A DNA stretch of 46,499 nucleotides from Lysobacteraceae bacterium NML07-0707 (GCA_002798295.1 NWQT01000020.1:1-46499), one strand, 5' to 3'. Counted from the first letter of the stretch, positions 8,142 to 17,375 are shown. Numbers and translations: made by a program. Notes: generated from the letters alone by a model not told the origin.

Positions 8142-8630
8142 ATGCCCTACACCCCAATTATCGGTACGCTCGGCTATATCCTCTCTGCCGATGGTAGCAA
8201 GGTACTGATGGTACATCGCAACGCCCGCGCAGATGACGAGCATCTGGGGAAATACAACGGCCTGGGCGGCAAGTTGGAAGCCAACGAAGATGTCATGAGC
8301 GGGATGATTCGCGAAATACGCGAAGAAGCCGGCATTGAATGTACTGCGTTGAGCCTGCGTGGCACCATCAGCTGGCCCGGCTTTGGCAAGAATGGTGAAG
8401 ACTGGCTGGGCTTTGTGTTCCTGATTACCGCTTTTAAAGGCGAGCCCTATACGGAAAACCCTGAAGGATCACTTCAGTGGATTGAGCTGAATCAACTACA
8501 CACCCTCCCCATGTGGGAAGGCGACCGCCATTTTCTACCGCTGGTATTTGATGGTGACCCACATATTTTCCACGGCGTCATGCCCTACCACAACGGTAAG
8601 CCACAAAGCTGGGCTTTCAGCCGCTTGTAA
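8142..8630 (+). CDS. Nudix hydrolase, MutT/8-oxo-dGTP diphosphatase-like
   Basis: A 162-residue protein with a complete Nudix box G-x5-E-x7-R-E-U-x-E-E-x-G-U: Gly43, Glu49, Arg57-Glu58, Glu61-Glu62, Gly64-Ile65. These residues bind magnesium and catalyse cleavage of a nucleoside diphosphate linked to another group. Sequence style (GKYNGLGGKLE) is that of MutT/MTH1-like 8-oxo-dGTP diphosphatases that clean damaged nucleotides, but the substrate cannot be fixed by sequence. ATG 8142 gives a normal N-terminus (MPYTPIIGTLGYIL); the open frame starts 13 codons earlier at a TTG that I reject. The gene follows nlpC2 by 45 nt and ends at a bidirectional terminator. Confidence 0.85.
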   Translation: MPYTPIIGTLGYILSADGSKVLMVHRNARADDEHLGKYNGLGGKLEANEDVMSGMIREIREEAGIECTALSLRGTISWPGFGKNGEDWLGFVFLITAFKGEPYTENPEGSLQWIELNQLHTLPMWEGDRHFLPLVFDGDPHIFHGVMPYHNGKPQSWAFSRL

Positions 8631-8633
8631 CCC

Positions 8634-8663
8634 AAAAAACGCCAACTCAAGTTTGGCGTTTTT
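8634..8663. terminator. Bidirectional intrinsic terminator
   Basis: AAAAACGCCAA, a 6-nt loop, TTTGGCGTTTTT. The 10-bp stem with A-run and T-run serves the Nudix gene on plus and the aminotransferase gene on minus, whose stops face each other. Confidence 0.9.
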
Positions 8664-8679
8664 GTGCAGCATTTCAGCG

Positions 8680-9822
8680 TCAAAGCCTGCGCAGGCGTTC
8701 GATGGCGGCATCGAGGGTGGTGTCGCTTTTGGCAAAACACAGCCGCAACAGGCGCTGCCCGTCAGGCGCGGCTTCGTAGAAGGGTGAGAGCGGTATGCCG
8801 GTCACGCCATGTTCGCAGGTCAGCCAGCGGCTGAAAGCGAGGTCATCCATATCACTGATGGCCGAATAATCCACCAACTGGAAATAACCGCCCGGCACCG
8901 GCAACGGACGCAGCCGGGTATCGGCCAGCTGCGCGCGGAAGCGGTCGCGCTTTTGCTGGTAAAACTCGCCGAGCGTTTCGTAGTGCTGCGGCTCTTGCTC
9001 GATCATCTCGGCAAATGCCGCCTGCGCGGGGTGGAAGGTGCAGAAGGTGTTGTACTGGTGCACCTTGCGCAGCTCGGCGCTCAAGGCCGCCGGTGCCACC
9101 GCATAGCCGACCTTCCAGCCGGTGCAGTGGTAGGTCTTGCCAAAGCTGGAAATCACGAAGGCGCGCTCGCGCAGCGCCGGATAGCGCAGTGCCGATTCAT
9201 GCCGCGCGCCATCGAACACGATGTGCTCGTACACCTCGTCGGAAAGCAGATACAGGCCATGCTGCTGCACGATGCCGGCCAGCTCATGCATATCGGCTTC
9301 GCTCAGCATCGCCCCCGAAGGATTGTGCGGCGTATTGGTGATGATCATCCGGGTCTTGGCGGTGATGGCATCGCGCACCCGCTGCCAGTCCGGGGCGAAA
9401 GTTTGCGCATCCAGCGGCACATGCACGCTGCGACCACCGGCCAACGCCACCGCAGGCTGGTAGATATCATAGCAGGGGTCGAGCACGATGACCTCATCAC
9501 CCGCCTGCACCACCGCCTGCACGGCATTGAAAATCGCTTCAGAACCACCGCTGGTGACGGTGATTTCCGTATCGGCATCAGGCCGATAGCCATAGCAGCG
9601 CTCGGTCTTGTCGCTGATGGCCTGACGCAGGCGCGGCGTGCCGGTCATCATCGCATACTGGTTCTGGCCATCGTTCATGGCGCGGGCAAGCGCCACAATC
9701 AGCCGCTCGGGTACCGGAAAGTCGGGAAATCCCTGCCCCAGATTGACCGCCTGATGCTGTGCGGCCAGTTGCGACATTTGCGTGAAGATATTGGTGCCGA
9801 TATTGGGAAGTTTGCTTTGCAT
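8680..9822 (-). CDS. Pyridoxal-phosphate aminotransferase class I (YbdL-like methionine/kynurenine type)
   Basis: A 380-residue fold-type I aminotransferase. The PLP lysine is Lys229 in SSFGKTYHCTGWKVGY; NTPHNPSG (about 163-170) and SDEVYEH (about 194-200) are the other cofactor-binding motifs. The closest style is the YbdL/kynurenine-aminotransferase group, which transaminates methionine, phenylalanine and related residues to their 2-oxo acids. The start was set at MQSKLPNIGTNIF (9820-9822), matching the family; nine upstream codons are dismissed. It is divergent from ccmA with about 70 nt between. The substrate is inferred only. Confidence 0.87.
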   Translation of the reverse strand: MQSKLPNIGTNIFTQMSQLAAQHQAVNLGQGFPDFPVPERLIVALARAMNDGQNQYAMMTGTPRLRQAISDKTERCYGYRPDADTEITVTSGGSEAIFNAVQAVVQAGDEVIVLDPCYDIYQPAVALAGGRSVHVPLDAQTFAPDWQRVRDAITAKTRMIITNTPHNPSGAMLSEADMHELAGIVQQHGLYLLSDEVYEHIVFDGARHESALRYPALRERAFVISSFGKTYHCTGWKVGYAVAPAALSAELRKVHQYNTFCTFHPAQAAFAEMIEQEPQHYETLGEFYQQKRDRFRAQLADTRLRPLPVPGGYFQLVDYSAISDMDDLAFSRWLTCEHGVTGIPLSPFYEAAPDGQRLLRLCFAKSDTTLDAAIERLRRL

Positions 9823-9891
9823 GGCTAAAACGCATTTGAACAATGCCAAGAGTGTACGCGCCGACGGTTAAAATGCCGCATCTTCATTGCC

Positions 9892-10554
9892 ATGACGCCT
9901 GTGCCCGCTCCCGCCTACCCGCCCCTGCTTGCCGTACGCAACCTTGGCTTTTCACGCGATGGCGAGCCGCTGTTTGCGGCGCTTGATTTTGCAGTCGAAG
10001 CAGGCGAGGCGCTCCTGGTGCGCGGCGACAATGGCGTGGGCAAGACCACTTTGCTGCGCATTCTGGCAGGTCTTTTGCGTGCCGATGGCGGCGAGCAATG
10101 GCTCTCGGGCACGCCCGCCTGCCGCGACAATCGCCCGCAGCATATGGCTTATCTTGGACACTTGCCGGCCTTCAAGGGGGATTTGTCCGCGCTTGAGAAT
10201 CTGCAGTTTCTCTGCGCCCTGCACGGCAAACGAGCCGATCGCGGGCTGCCGCAAGCCATCGACCTGGTGGGGCTTGCAGGCTTTGAGGACAGCCCGGCGC
10301 GCACCCTCTCTGCCGGGCAGAAAAAACGCCTGTCGCTGGCGCGGATGTGGCTCTCACCCGCACCGTTATGGCTACTGGATGAGCCCTATGCCAATCTGGA
10401 TCTGGACGGCATCGCCCTGGTCAACCAGCTCATCGTGCAGCATCTGCAAGCCAGTGGCGCCGCGCTCATCACCACCCACGGCGCCTATGCGGCACCGCCA
10501 GTGCGCAGCCGTGAACTTGTGATGCAGCGCGCTTTTGCAGGAGCCAGCGCATGA
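9892..10554 (+). CDS. ccmA: Heme exporter ATP-binding protein CcmA
   Basis: A 220-residue ABC ATPase. Walker A is [12 protein letters not shown], the signature is [15 protein letters not shown] and Walker B is LWLLDEP. CcmA with CcmB drives release of holo-CcmE from the CcmC/D complex during c-type cytochrome maturation (System I). The identity rests on the ATPase sequence plus the following ccmB, overlapping at ATGATGATGA (10551-10554), which implies translational coupling. It is the first gene of the cluster, reading away from the aminotransferase. Confidence 0.93.
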   Translation: MTPVPAPAYPPLLAVRNLGFSRDGEPLFAALDFAVEAGEALLVRGDNGVGKTTLLRILAGLLRADGGEQWLSGTPACRDNRPQHMAYLGHLPAFKGDLSALENLQFLCALHGKRADRGLPQAIDLVGLAGFEDSPARTLSAGQKKRLSLARMWLSPAPLWLLDEPYANLDLDGIALVNQLIVQHLQASGAALITTHGAYAAPPVRSRELVMQRAFAGASA

Positions 10555-11228
10555 TGATGAGCGCTGCCCGTGCCATGCTGCTGCGCGATATGCGTCTGGT
10601 CTGGCGCCGTCGCGGTGACGCACTGCAGCCGGCGCTGTTTGCAGTGCTGGTGGTAACACTGTTTGCACTGGGGCTGGGCGGCGAGGCGGCCTCGCTCGCC
10701 AAGGTCGCGCCCGCCGTGCTATGGCTGGCGGTGATGCTCTCTGGCTTGCTGGCGCTGGACAGCCTGTTTCGCAGTGATGTCGAGGACGGCTCGCTGGATC
10801 AATGGCTGCTCGCGCCCGTGCCGCTGTCCTGGCTGATTGCCAGCCGCGTATTCGGCCACTGGCTGACCACCGCGCTGCCCTTGCTCATCGCCACGCCATT
10901 GCTGGCGGAGCTGATGCAGCTGCCGCGCGCGCAACTGCCCATCCTGATGCTGAGCCTGCTCATTGGTACCCCGCTGCTCAGCCTGATTGGCGCGGTACTG
11001 GCCGCGCTTACTGCCGGAATGCGCCGCGCCGGTATCCTGCTGGCGCTGCTGGCGCTGCCGCTGTATGTGCCAGTGCTGGTATTCGGTGCGGGCGCGGTGA
11101 ATGCCGCTGCCCAGGGGCTGGATGCCAGTGGCGCCCTGCTGATGCTGGGCGCGGCTCTGGCGGCCAGCAGCGTACTGGCACCACTGGCTGCCGCTGCCGC
11201 CATCCGCATCGCCCTGAGCGGTGATTAG
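10551..11228 (+). CDS. ccmB: Heme exporter permease CcmB
   Basis: A 225-residue integral membrane protein with six hydrophobic segments. It forms the membrane part of the CcmAB ABC transporter. The early motif [22 protein letters not shown] is typical of CcmB, as is [15 protein letters not shown] on the first cytoplasmic loop. The start overlaps the ccmA stop by 4 nt. In most genomes ccmC follows directly; here an azurin gene intervenes before ccmC. Confidence 0.93.
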   Translation: MMMSAARAMLLRDMRLVWRRRGDALQPALFAVLVVTLFALGLGGEAASLAKVAPAVLWLAVMLSGLLALDSLFRSDVEDGSLDQWLLAPVPLSWLIASRVFGHWLTTALPLLIATPLLAELMQLPRAQLPILMLSLLIGTPLLSLIGAVLAALTAGMRRAGILLALLALPLYVPVLVFGAGAVNAAAQGLDASGALLMLGAALAASSVLAPLAAAAAIRIALSGD

Positions 11229-11260
11229 CCTTGGCACAGCCCCGTACCGGGTGTCGAGTC

Positions 11261-11274
11261 TTGAGCCAAATCAA
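11261..11274 (+). promoter_or_regulatory. Candidate FNR/ANR box upstream of the azurin gene
   Basis: TTGAG-CCAA-ATCAA matches the FNR/ANR consensus TTGAT-N4-ATCAA at 9 of 10 defined positions. It lies 81 nt before the azurin ATG. If activated at the usual -41.5 spacing, transcription would begin near 11309, with an AAAATA-like -10 around 11299-11304. Azurin genes in other bacteria are known to be under ANR control. No FNR gene is in the window. Confidence 0.65.
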
Positions 11275-11354
11275 CATTTTTTCAACATCTCATCAGCGAA
11301 AATAGCCCCCGCCCGCGCATACTTGCGCGCTCATCGTCCCAATTGGAGAACTCC

Positions 11355-11918
11355 ATGAAACTGCACTCAACCTTGCTTGCTGCTTCCATCGCCCTGACTT
11401 TGGCCGCCTGCGGTGGCGCCGAGGCGCCCAGCCAAGCTCCCGCTGCTGCTACCCCTGCAGCCACGGAAGCGGCGCCGGCTGAAACGGCTGCCGCACCCGC
11501 CGAAGCAGCTGCGCCGGTGGAAACCGCCGCGACCCAGGCCGGCGAATGCGCTTTCAACCTGGAAAGCAACGATGCCATGCAGTACAACACCAAGAACATC
11601 GACGTGCCGGCTTCGTGCACCGAGTTCACCATCCACCTCAAGCACGTCGGCAGCATGCCGGTGGCCGCAATGGGACATAACGTGGTGATTGCCAAGGCCG
11701 CCGATGCCGCCGCCGTGGCCGCCGATGGCGCAGCCCTCAAACCCGACCATGTCAAAGAAGGCGATGCCCGCGTCATCGCCAAGAGCAACATGATTGGTGG
11801 CGGTGAAAGCACCTCGGTGACCTTTGAAGTCGCCAAAATTGCCGAAGGCGGCTATAACTTCTTCTGCACCTTCCCCGGCCATCTGGCGATGATGAACGGC
11901 ACGCTGACGGTCAAGTAA
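11355..11918 (+). CDS. Lipid-anchored azurin (Laz-type type 1 copper protein)
   Basis: A 187-residue lipoprotein. The signal peptide ends in the lipobox LAAC with lipidated Cys19. An Ala/Pro/Glu-rich spacer (about 20-62) follows, then a complete azurin domain (63-187). The copper ligands are His108 (MGHNVV), Cys171 (FFCTF), His176 and Met180, with the azurin spacing; the azurin disulfide pair is Cys65-Cys88. It carries single electrons in the periplasm, anchored to a membrane like Neisseria Laz. GGAGA lies 5 nt before ATG; an upstream in-frame TTG is rejected. It sits inside the ccm cluster with its own regulatory site and terminator. Confidence 0.92.
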   Translation: MKLHSTLLAASIALTLAACGGAEAPSQAPAAATPAATEAAPAETAAAPAEAAAPVETAATQAGECAFNLESNDAMQYNTKNIDVPASCTEFTIHLKHVGSMPVAAMGHNVVIAKAADAAAVAADGAALKPDHVKEGDARVIAKSNMIGGGESTSVTFEVAKIAEGGYNFFCTFPGHLAMMNGTLTVK

Positions 11919-11938
11919 GCCCTGCGCACCGTGTTCTC

Positions 11939-11970
11939 CACAAGCGCCCGCATGCTGCGGGCGTTTGTGC
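11939..11970 (+). terminator. Terminator after the azurin gene
   Basis: CACAAGCGCCCGCA, loop TGC, TGCGGGCGTTTGTG gives a long, nearly perfect stem (one mismatch) with T's in the 3' arm, placed 20 nt after the azurin stop. It would uncouple azurin from ccmC downstream. Confidence 0.75.
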
Positions 11971-12055
11971 ATTACAACTTGAGCGCTGCAGGCTGTTATC
12001 CTTGCGAGCTGTTTTCACCCTGCTCCATGCAGCGCTCCCGCTGCCAAACGCTGCA

Positions 12056-12832
12056 ATGAACCCCCTCATCCGCTGGTTTCACCAACTGGGCTCACCGCCT
12101 TACTTTGACCGTTTTGCCGCACGCTGGGCGCCGTGGGCCTATGCCATCGGTTTTGCCGTCATGCTCTTTGGCGTGGCCTGGGGATTGAACTGGTTGACGC
12201 CGCTTTCTGCGCGTTTGGGCATCCCCGGCGATTACCAGCAGGGCGATAGTTTCCGCATCCTGTATATCCATGTGGCGGCCGCCTGGATGAGCCTTGGCGT
12301 ATTTGCCGGGATGGCGGTCTATGCCGCCATCGCGCTGATTTGGCGCATCAAGCTATGCGAGATTCTGGCCATGGCCTGCGCCGCCCCCGGCGCGATGTTC
12401 ACGGCCGTGACCCTCATCACCGGGATGATTTGGGGGCAGCCAATGTGGGGCACCTGGTGGAGCTGGGATCCGCGCCTGACCACCGAGTTGATTTTGCTGT
12501 TCATGTATCTGGGCGTCATCGGCCTGTACCAGGCCATTGAAGATCGCCGCGCCGCTGCCCGCGCCGCCTGCCTGCTGGCGATTGTCGGCGTGGTGCTGCT
12601 GCCAGTGATTCGTTATTCGGTGGTGTGGTGGAATTCGCTGCATCAGGGACAAACCATCCGCCTGTTTGGCGAATCGTCCATGGATGCTTCGATGCAAGGG
12701 CCGCTCTGGGTGATGGTGCTGGGCACGCATATCTGGTTTGTCGGCTCGCTGCTGGCGCGCGCGCGCGCCGACAACCTGCGCCGCGAGGCCGGCAAGGACT
12801 GGCTGCGCCGCAGTATCGGGGCAGCGCCATGA
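12056..12832 (+). CDS. ccmC: Heme exporter / heme-handling protein CcmC
   Basis: A 258-residue inner-membrane protein with six hydrophobic segments. The periplasmic tryptophan-rich motif WGTWWSWDPRLT is the heme-binding WWD signature of CcmC, and conserved His residues occur in RILYIHV and GTHIW. CcmC delivers heme to the His of CcmE. I chose ATG 12056 (MNPLIRWFHQLGSP), the family's usual N-terminus; the open frame extends 18 codons upstream. The stop overlaps the ccmD start. Confidence 0.93.
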   Translation: MNPLIRWFHQLGSPPYFDRFAARWAPWAYAIGFAVMLFGVAWGLNWLTPLSARLGIPGDYQQGDSFRILYIHVAAAWMSLGVFAGMAVYAAIALIWRIKLCEILAMACAAPGAMFTAVTLITGMIWGQPMWGTWWSWDPRLTTELILLFMYLGVIGLYQAIEDRRAAARAACLLAIVGVVLLPVIRYSVVWWNSLHQGQTIRLFGESSMDASMQGPLWVMVLGTHIWFVGSLLARARADNLRREAGKDWLRRSIGAAP

Positions 12833-13005
12833 GTTACCGCGAATACGTCATCGCCGCCTATCTTGTTTTTGCCATCGCCATGCTCTGGGACTGGCTCTGG
12901 CCAAAGTTGCAAATCAGCCGCGCCCTGCGTGCGGCAAGGCAACAGGCTCGCCGCCGCGCCGCCCAGGCTCGCCAAGGAAGCCACCCGCATGAACCCCACC
13001 CGTAA
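12829..13005 (+). CDS. ccmD: Heme exporter small subunit CcmD
   Basis: A 58-residue single-pass membrane protein, too short for most automated calls. One transmembrane segment (about 7-22, [14 protein letters not shown]) precedes a basic cytoplasmic tail with many Arg residues. CcmD stabilises the CcmC-CcmE complex and helps holo-CcmE release. ATGA overlap with the ccmC stop and a 17-nt overlap with ccmE support the call. Confidence 0.88.
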   Translation: MSYREYVIAAYLVFAIAMLWDWLWPKLQISRALRAARQQARRRAAQARQGSHPHEPHP

Positions 13006-13456
13006 ACGCCGGCTTGTCGTTGTGCTGCTGATTCTGGCCGCCGCCGCCATCGCCATTACCCTGGGCGCGCTGGCGCTGCAGCGCAATGTCGCCTATCTCT
13101 ATACCCCCAGCGAAGTATTGCGCGGCGAAGCCGGTGACAAGGCGCGCTTCCGGCTGGGCGGCATGGTGGCGGAGAACTCCTTCAAACGCGCCACGGGCTC
13201 GCTGGAGGCGCACTTCGAAGTGGACGATGGTGATGCCCGCCTGCCGGTGAGCTATACCGGCATCCTGCCCGACCTGTTCCGCGAAAAGCAGGCGGTGGTC
13301 GCCACCGGACGCATGGAAAACGGCGTATTCATCGCCGAGCAGGTGCTGGCCAAGCATGACGAAACCTATATGCCCAAGGAAGTGGCCGACAAGATGGGCG
13401 CAGCGCACCAGAAGCACGGCGTCAAGGATAGCCAGCCTGGCGCAGAGCAAAACTGA
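12989..13456 (+). CDS. ccmE: Heme chaperone CcmE
   Basis: A 155-residue periplasmic protein with an N-terminal membrane anchor (about 9-31) and an OB-fold heme chaperone domain. The covalent heme-binding His123 lies in AKHDETYMP, with the axial ligand Tyr127, the classical HxxxY form. The start codon lies inside the end of ccmD, and the stop TGA shares its last base with the ccmF ATG. It takes heme from CcmC and passes it to CcmF/CcmH. Confidence 0.95.
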   Translation: MNPTRKRRLVVVLLILAAAAIAITLGALALQRNVAYLYTPSEVLRGEAGDKARFRLGGMVAENSFKRATGSLEAHFEVDDGDARLPVSYTGILPDLFREKQAVVATGRMENGVFIAEQVLAKHDETYMPKEVADKMGAAHQKHGVKDSQPGAEQN

Positions 13457-15381
13457 TGCTGGCAGAACTTGGGTTTTTCGCACTGTGCCTGGCGCTGCTG
13501 GTTTCAGTGCTACAAGCGGTGATTCCACTGGCAGGCGCGCATTGGCAGCGTAGCGACTGGATGGCGGTTGCCCGCCCGGCGGCCTATGCACAACTGGCGC
13601 TGGTGCTGCTCTCGTTCCTGATCCTGACCCACGGCTTTGTGGTGCAGGACTTCTCTCTGCGCTATGTGACCGACAACAGCAATTCGCTGTTGCCGATGAT
13701 TTACCGCATCACCGCCGTATGGGGCGCGCATGAAGGCTCGCTCCTGCTGTGGGTGCTGATACTTTCCGGCTGGACCGCAGCCGTGGCGCTGTTTTCCCAG
13801 CACTTGCCGCAACCGGTCAGCGCCCGTGTACTGGGCGTACTGGGTATCGTTGCGGTGGGTTTTCTGGCGCTGCTGCTTTTCACCAGCGACCCGTTCCGGC
13901 GGCTGATTCCCGCCGCCGCCGAAGGCCGCGACCTCAACCCGTTGCTGCAAGACCCCGGCATGATCATCCACCCGCCGATGCTGTATCTGGGCTATGTCGG
14001 TTTTGCAGTGCCGTTTGCCTTCGCCATCGCGGCCTTGCTTGATGGCCGCGTGGATGTGCGTTGGCAGCGCTGGACGCGCCCCTGGACCAATATCGCCTTT
14101 GCCTTTCTCACCCTCGGCATCGCACTTGGCAGCTGGTGGGCGTATTACGAGCTGGGCTGGGGCGGTTGGTGGTTCTGGGACCCGGTGGAAAACGCAAGTT
14201 TCATGCCCTGGCTGGTCGGTGCGGCGCTGATTCATTCGCAGGCGGTGACCGAAAAGCGCGGCAGCTTTGCCAGCTGGACACTGCTGCTAGCCATCTCCGC
14301 CTTTTCGCTGTCGCTGCTTGGCACTTTCCTGGTGCGCTCCGGCGCCATCACCAGCGTGCATGCCTTTGCCGCCGACCCCGGACGCGGCATGTTCATCCTC
14401 GCCTATCTGGGCGTCGTGATTGGCGGCTCGCTGCTGCTGTACGCACTGCGCGCCCCCGGCGCCCAGCCGCAGGCGAGTGCATTTGCGCCCCTCTCGCGGG
14501 AAACCCTGTTGCTCATCAACAATCTGCTGCTCTCTGTCAGCTGCGCCATGGTGCTGCTTGGCACGCTGTACCCGATGCTGGCCGATGCCCTGGATCTGGG
14601 CAAGATTTCCGTCGGCCCGCCGTATTTTTCGCTGATGTTCTTGCTGCTGATGTCGCCCATCATCCTGCTGCTGCCGCTGGGCGCCATTACCCGCTGGCAG
14701 CGCGAGCAGCCCGGCAAGCTCATGCCGATAGTCGCGCCCTGGCTGCTGCTGGCGCTGATTGCCGCCACACTGGCAGGCTTCTGGGCACCGCAAGGCGCAC
14801 TGAAAACCGCTGCTGGCATCGGCGCTGCGGTCTGGATTGTGGCCGGGACGCTGTACTTCGTCGGCAAGCGCCTGCGTGCCAGTGGCCGGCTGACCCGTGA
14901 AATGTGGGGCATGGCGCTGGCACATCTGGGGGTCGGGCTGTTTGTCGCCGGCGCCCTGGTGAATGCGGCACTGGGCGAGCAGCGCGAATTGGCGCTTACC
15001 CCCGGCCAGAGCATTACCCTGCATGGCGATGAATATCGCTTTGATGGCGTGCGCCAGCAGCCAGGCCCCAATTACATGGCCGATATCGGCAGCGTGAGCG
15101 TGCTGCGTGATGGTCGTGAGCTGATGCAGCTCACGCCCGAAAAACGCGCCTATGCCAGTGGCGGTCAGGTCATGACCGAGGCGGCCGTGGATTCAGGCCT
15201 GTTCCGCGACCGCTATGTGGCGCTGGGCGAGCCGCTCGGTGATGGCGCTTGGGCAGTGCGCGTGCATGCCAAGCCGATGATGGGCTTTATCTGGCTGGCC
15301 GCCCTGCTGATTGCACTGGGCGGCTTCATCACCGCTGCCGACCGGCGTTTTTACCGTTATCAAGAGGAGAAGCACGCATGA
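13456..15381 (+). CDS. ccmF: Heme lyase subunit CcmF
   Basis: A 641-residue polytopic membrane protein and the core of cytochrome c synthetase. The WWD-type heme site reads GGWWFWDPVENASFMPW (about residues 236-252) and conserved His residues flank it (GAHEGS, HPPMLYLGYVG). With CcmH/CcmI it attaches heme to apocytochrome CxxCH. Length is usual (about 640-660). It overlaps ccmE by 1 nt and ccmG by 4 nt. Confidence 0.95.
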   Translation: MLAELGFFALCLALLVSVLQAVIPLAGAHWQRSDWMAVARPAAYAQLALVLLSFLILTHGFVVQDFSLRYVTDNSNSLLPMIYRITAVWGAHEGSLLLWVLILSGWTAAVALFSQHLPQPVSARVLGVLGIVAVGFLALLLFTSDPFRRLIPAAAEGRDLNPLLQDPGMIIHPPMLYLGYVGFAVPFAFAIAALLDGRVDVRWQRWTRPWTNIAFAFLTLGIALGSWWAYYELGWGGWWFWDPVENASFMPWLVGAALIHSQAVTEKRGSFASWTLLLAISAFSLSLLGTFLVRSGAITSVHAFAADPGRGMFILAYLGVVIGGSLLLYALRAPGAQPQASAFAPLSRETLLLINNLLLSVSCAMVLLGTLYPMLADALDLGKISVGPPYFSLMFLLLMSPIILLLPLGAITRWQREQPGKLMPIVAPWLLLALIAATLAGFWAPQGALKTAAGIGAAVWIVAGTLYFVGKRLRASGRLTREMWGMALAHLGVGLFVAGALVNAALGEQRELALTPGQSITLHGDEYRFDGVRQQPGPNYMADIGSVSVLRDGRELMQLTPEKRAYASGGQVMTEAAVDSGLFRDRYVALGEPLGDGAWAVRVHAKPMMGFIWLAALLIALGGFITAADRRFYRYQEEKHA

Positions 15382-15920
15382 ACAAGCGCTGGCTGCCCTT
15401 GCTCGTTTTCGCACTGTTGGCGGCACTCCTGGCTGCCGGGGTGATGATGAGCCGCAACCCCAACCGCGATGCCCTGCCCTCGCCGCTGATTGACAAGCCC
15501 GCGCCGCAATTCGCCCTGCCGGACTTGTTCAATCCCGAGCAGACCATCACCCTGGGACAGCTCCATGGCGCACCGTTCGTGATGAATGTCTGGGGCAGCT
15601 GGTGCGTGGCCTGCCGCGACGAGCACAAGGCACTGACCGAATTTGCCCAGACCCGCCGCGTGCGCGTGGTGGGCTACAACTGGAAGGACGAGCCGGAAGA
15701 TGCCAAGCGCTGGCTGGAGCAGTTGGGCAACCCGTTTTTCATGGTGGTGCAGGATATTGAAGGCCGCACTGCGCTGGATTTTGGCATCTATGGCGCCCCG
15801 GAAACCTTCCTGATTGATGCCAAGGGCATGATTCGCTGGAAGCATGTCGGCATCCTGACGCCGGACATCATCGAAAAAGAACTGCTGCCTCGGCTGGCCT
15901 TGCTGGAGCAGGGCAAATAA
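15378..15920 (+). CDS. ccmG: Thiol:disulfide interchange protein CcmG/DsbE
   Basis: A 180-residue thioredoxin-fold protein anchored by one N-terminal membrane segment (about 5-24). The redox pair is Cys76/Cys79 in WGSWCVACR. It keeps apocytochrome c cysteines reduced for heme attachment. A cis-Pro is in the GAPETF motif. ATG overlaps the ccmF stop (ATGA), and GAGGAGA is a good ribosome site. Confidence 0.94.
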   Translation: MNKRWLPLLVFALLAALLAAGVMMSRNPNRDALPSPLIDKPAPQFALPDLFNPEQTITLGQLHGAPFVMNVWGSWCVACRDEHKALTEFAQTRRVRVVGYNWKDEPEDAKRWLEQLGNPFFMVVQDIEGRTALDFGIYGAPETFLIDAKGMIRWKHVGILTPDIIEKELLPRLALLEQGK

Positions 15921-16366
15921 TGCGCCCCTGGCTCGCGCTACTGATGCTGCTGGCACTGTGCCTGCCACAGACCGCCTTGCCCCAGGTGCAGGGCGATGTC
16001 GCCCCGCCCGAGTTCCGCGACACCTTTGAAGAAGCCCGCTTCCGTGCGCTGACCCACGAGCTGCGCTGCGTGATGTGCCAGAACCAGTCGCTGGCCGATT
16101 CCAATGCCGAAATCGCCCGTGACCTGCGCAACGAAGTGCTGCTACTGCTGCGCCAGGGCAAGACCGATGCGGAAATCCGCGACTTCATGGTTGCCCGCTA
16201 TGGCGAATTCGTGCTCTACAAGCCGCGCCTTGAAACGCATACCGCGCTACTGTGGTTCGGGCCGTTGCTGCTGGTTCTGGCCGGCGGGCTGGCCGTGTTT
16301 TTGCTGATACGCCGCCAGTCCGGCCAGAGCCGGGACATCCCTGCCGACGAGCCGCAGGAGTGGTGA
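15920..16366 (+). CDS. ccmH: Cytochrome c maturation protein CcmH
   Basis: A 148-residue protein: cleavable signal peptide (ends near LPQ at 20-22), periplasmic three-helix domain with the redox motif LRCVMCQ (Cys50, Cys53) and a C-terminal membrane segment (about 108-129). It holds apocytochrome c together with CcmG and CcmF. It is the short form; the TPR part found in E. coli CcmH is encoded separately by the next gene. Confidence 0.94.
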   Translation: MRPWLALLMLLALCLPQTALPQVQGDVAPPEFRDTFEEARFRALTHELRCVMCQNQSLADSNAEIARDLRNEVLLLLRQGKTDAEIRDFMVARYGEFVLYKPRLETHTALLWFGPLLLVLAGGLAVFLLIRRQSGQSRDIPADEPQEW

Positions 16367-16367
16367 A

Positions 16368-17360
16368 ATGAGCGCATTCCTGATAACCGCCATCATTCTG
16401 TCGCTGCTGGTGCTGTTTGCCGTGCTGCGGCCATTATTTGCCCGCAGCCCGATGCTCGCCGCCGCCTTCGCCTCGGTCAGCCTGTTGACCAGCGGCGCAC
16501 TGTACTGGCAGCTGGGCACCCCCGCCGCACTTGACCCGGCCATGCTGCGCGCCCCGCAAAACCTGGCCGAAGCCCGCGCCCAGCTACAGGCGCGGCTGCG
16601 CATCAACCCCGAATCGGTGGAAGATTGGCGGCTTCTGGCGCGCACCTATGCGGCGGAAGAACGCTTTTCCGATGCGGCCAAAGCCCATGAACGCGCCGTG
16701 GCGCTGGCGCCGGAAGACGCCGATGTACTGACCGAAGCCGCCATCGCTGCGGCGCGGGCACACGCCGAGCTGCGCTTTGATGAAGCCGCCATCAGCCAAC
16801 TGCGCAAGGCCTTGCAGCTTGCCCCCGACCACCAGCAGGCGCGCTGGTATCTGGGCATCAGCCAGCGACAAGCTGGTCTTGCCGCCGAGGCCGCCAACAC
16901 CTGGGCGCCGCTGCTCAAACAGGTCAAAGACGATAGCGCCCGCGAAAGCATCCTTAAACAAATCAATGATGCCCGCGCCGAAGCCGGCCTTGCCGCGCTC
17001 ACGCCAGAGGCAGTGACTGACAACGGCATTGATGTGGAAGTGACCCTCTCGCCTGAGCTCATTGCCCATCTGCAACCATACCCGGATGCACAAATCTTCG
17101 TGCTGGCGCGCGCCGCCGATGGCAGCCCGATGCCGCTTGCCGTGGAGCGCCATGCCGTGCGCAGCACGCTGAAACTGCGACTGGATGATGCCGATAGCCC
17201 GATGCCGACCATGAAACTCTCCAGCCAGACCGAGGTGCTGCTGACTGCACGCATCTCGCTTGCCGGCAACGCGCAAAAACAGGATGGCGATATTGAATCG
17301 GCCCCGCTCAAAGTCAGGCTGCCGGCCACGCAAACCCAGCGCATCACCTTGACGCTTTGA
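16368..17360 (+). CDS. ccmI: Cytochrome c maturation TPR protein CcmI
   Basis: A 330-residue protein that binds the C-terminus of apocytochrome c. Two hydrophobic segments lie near the N-terminus (about 3-22 and 29-46). Tetratricopeptide repeats fill roughly 65-200 (for example LRINPESVEDWRLLARTYA, LQLAPDHQQARWYLGI), and a C-terminal beta-rich domain runs from about 215 to the end. It starts one base after the ccmH stop and closes the ccm run. Confidence 0.92.
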   Translation: MSAFLITAIILSLLVLFAVLRPLFARSPMLAAAFASVSLLTSGALYWQLGTPAALDPAMLRAPQNLAEARAQLQARLRINPESVEDWRLLARTYAAEERFSDAAKAHERAVALAPEDADVLTEAAIAAARAHAELRFDEAAISQLRKALQLAPDHQQARWYLGISQRQAGLAAEAANTWAPLLKQVKDDSARESILKQINDARAEAGLAALTPEAVTDNGIDVEVTLSPELIAHLQPYPDAQIFVLARAADGSPMPLAVERHAVRSTLKLRLDDADSPMPTMKLSSQTEVLLTARISLAGNAQKQDGDIESAPLKVRLPATQTQRITLTL

Positions 17361-17375
17361 AAAGCCACAACAAAA

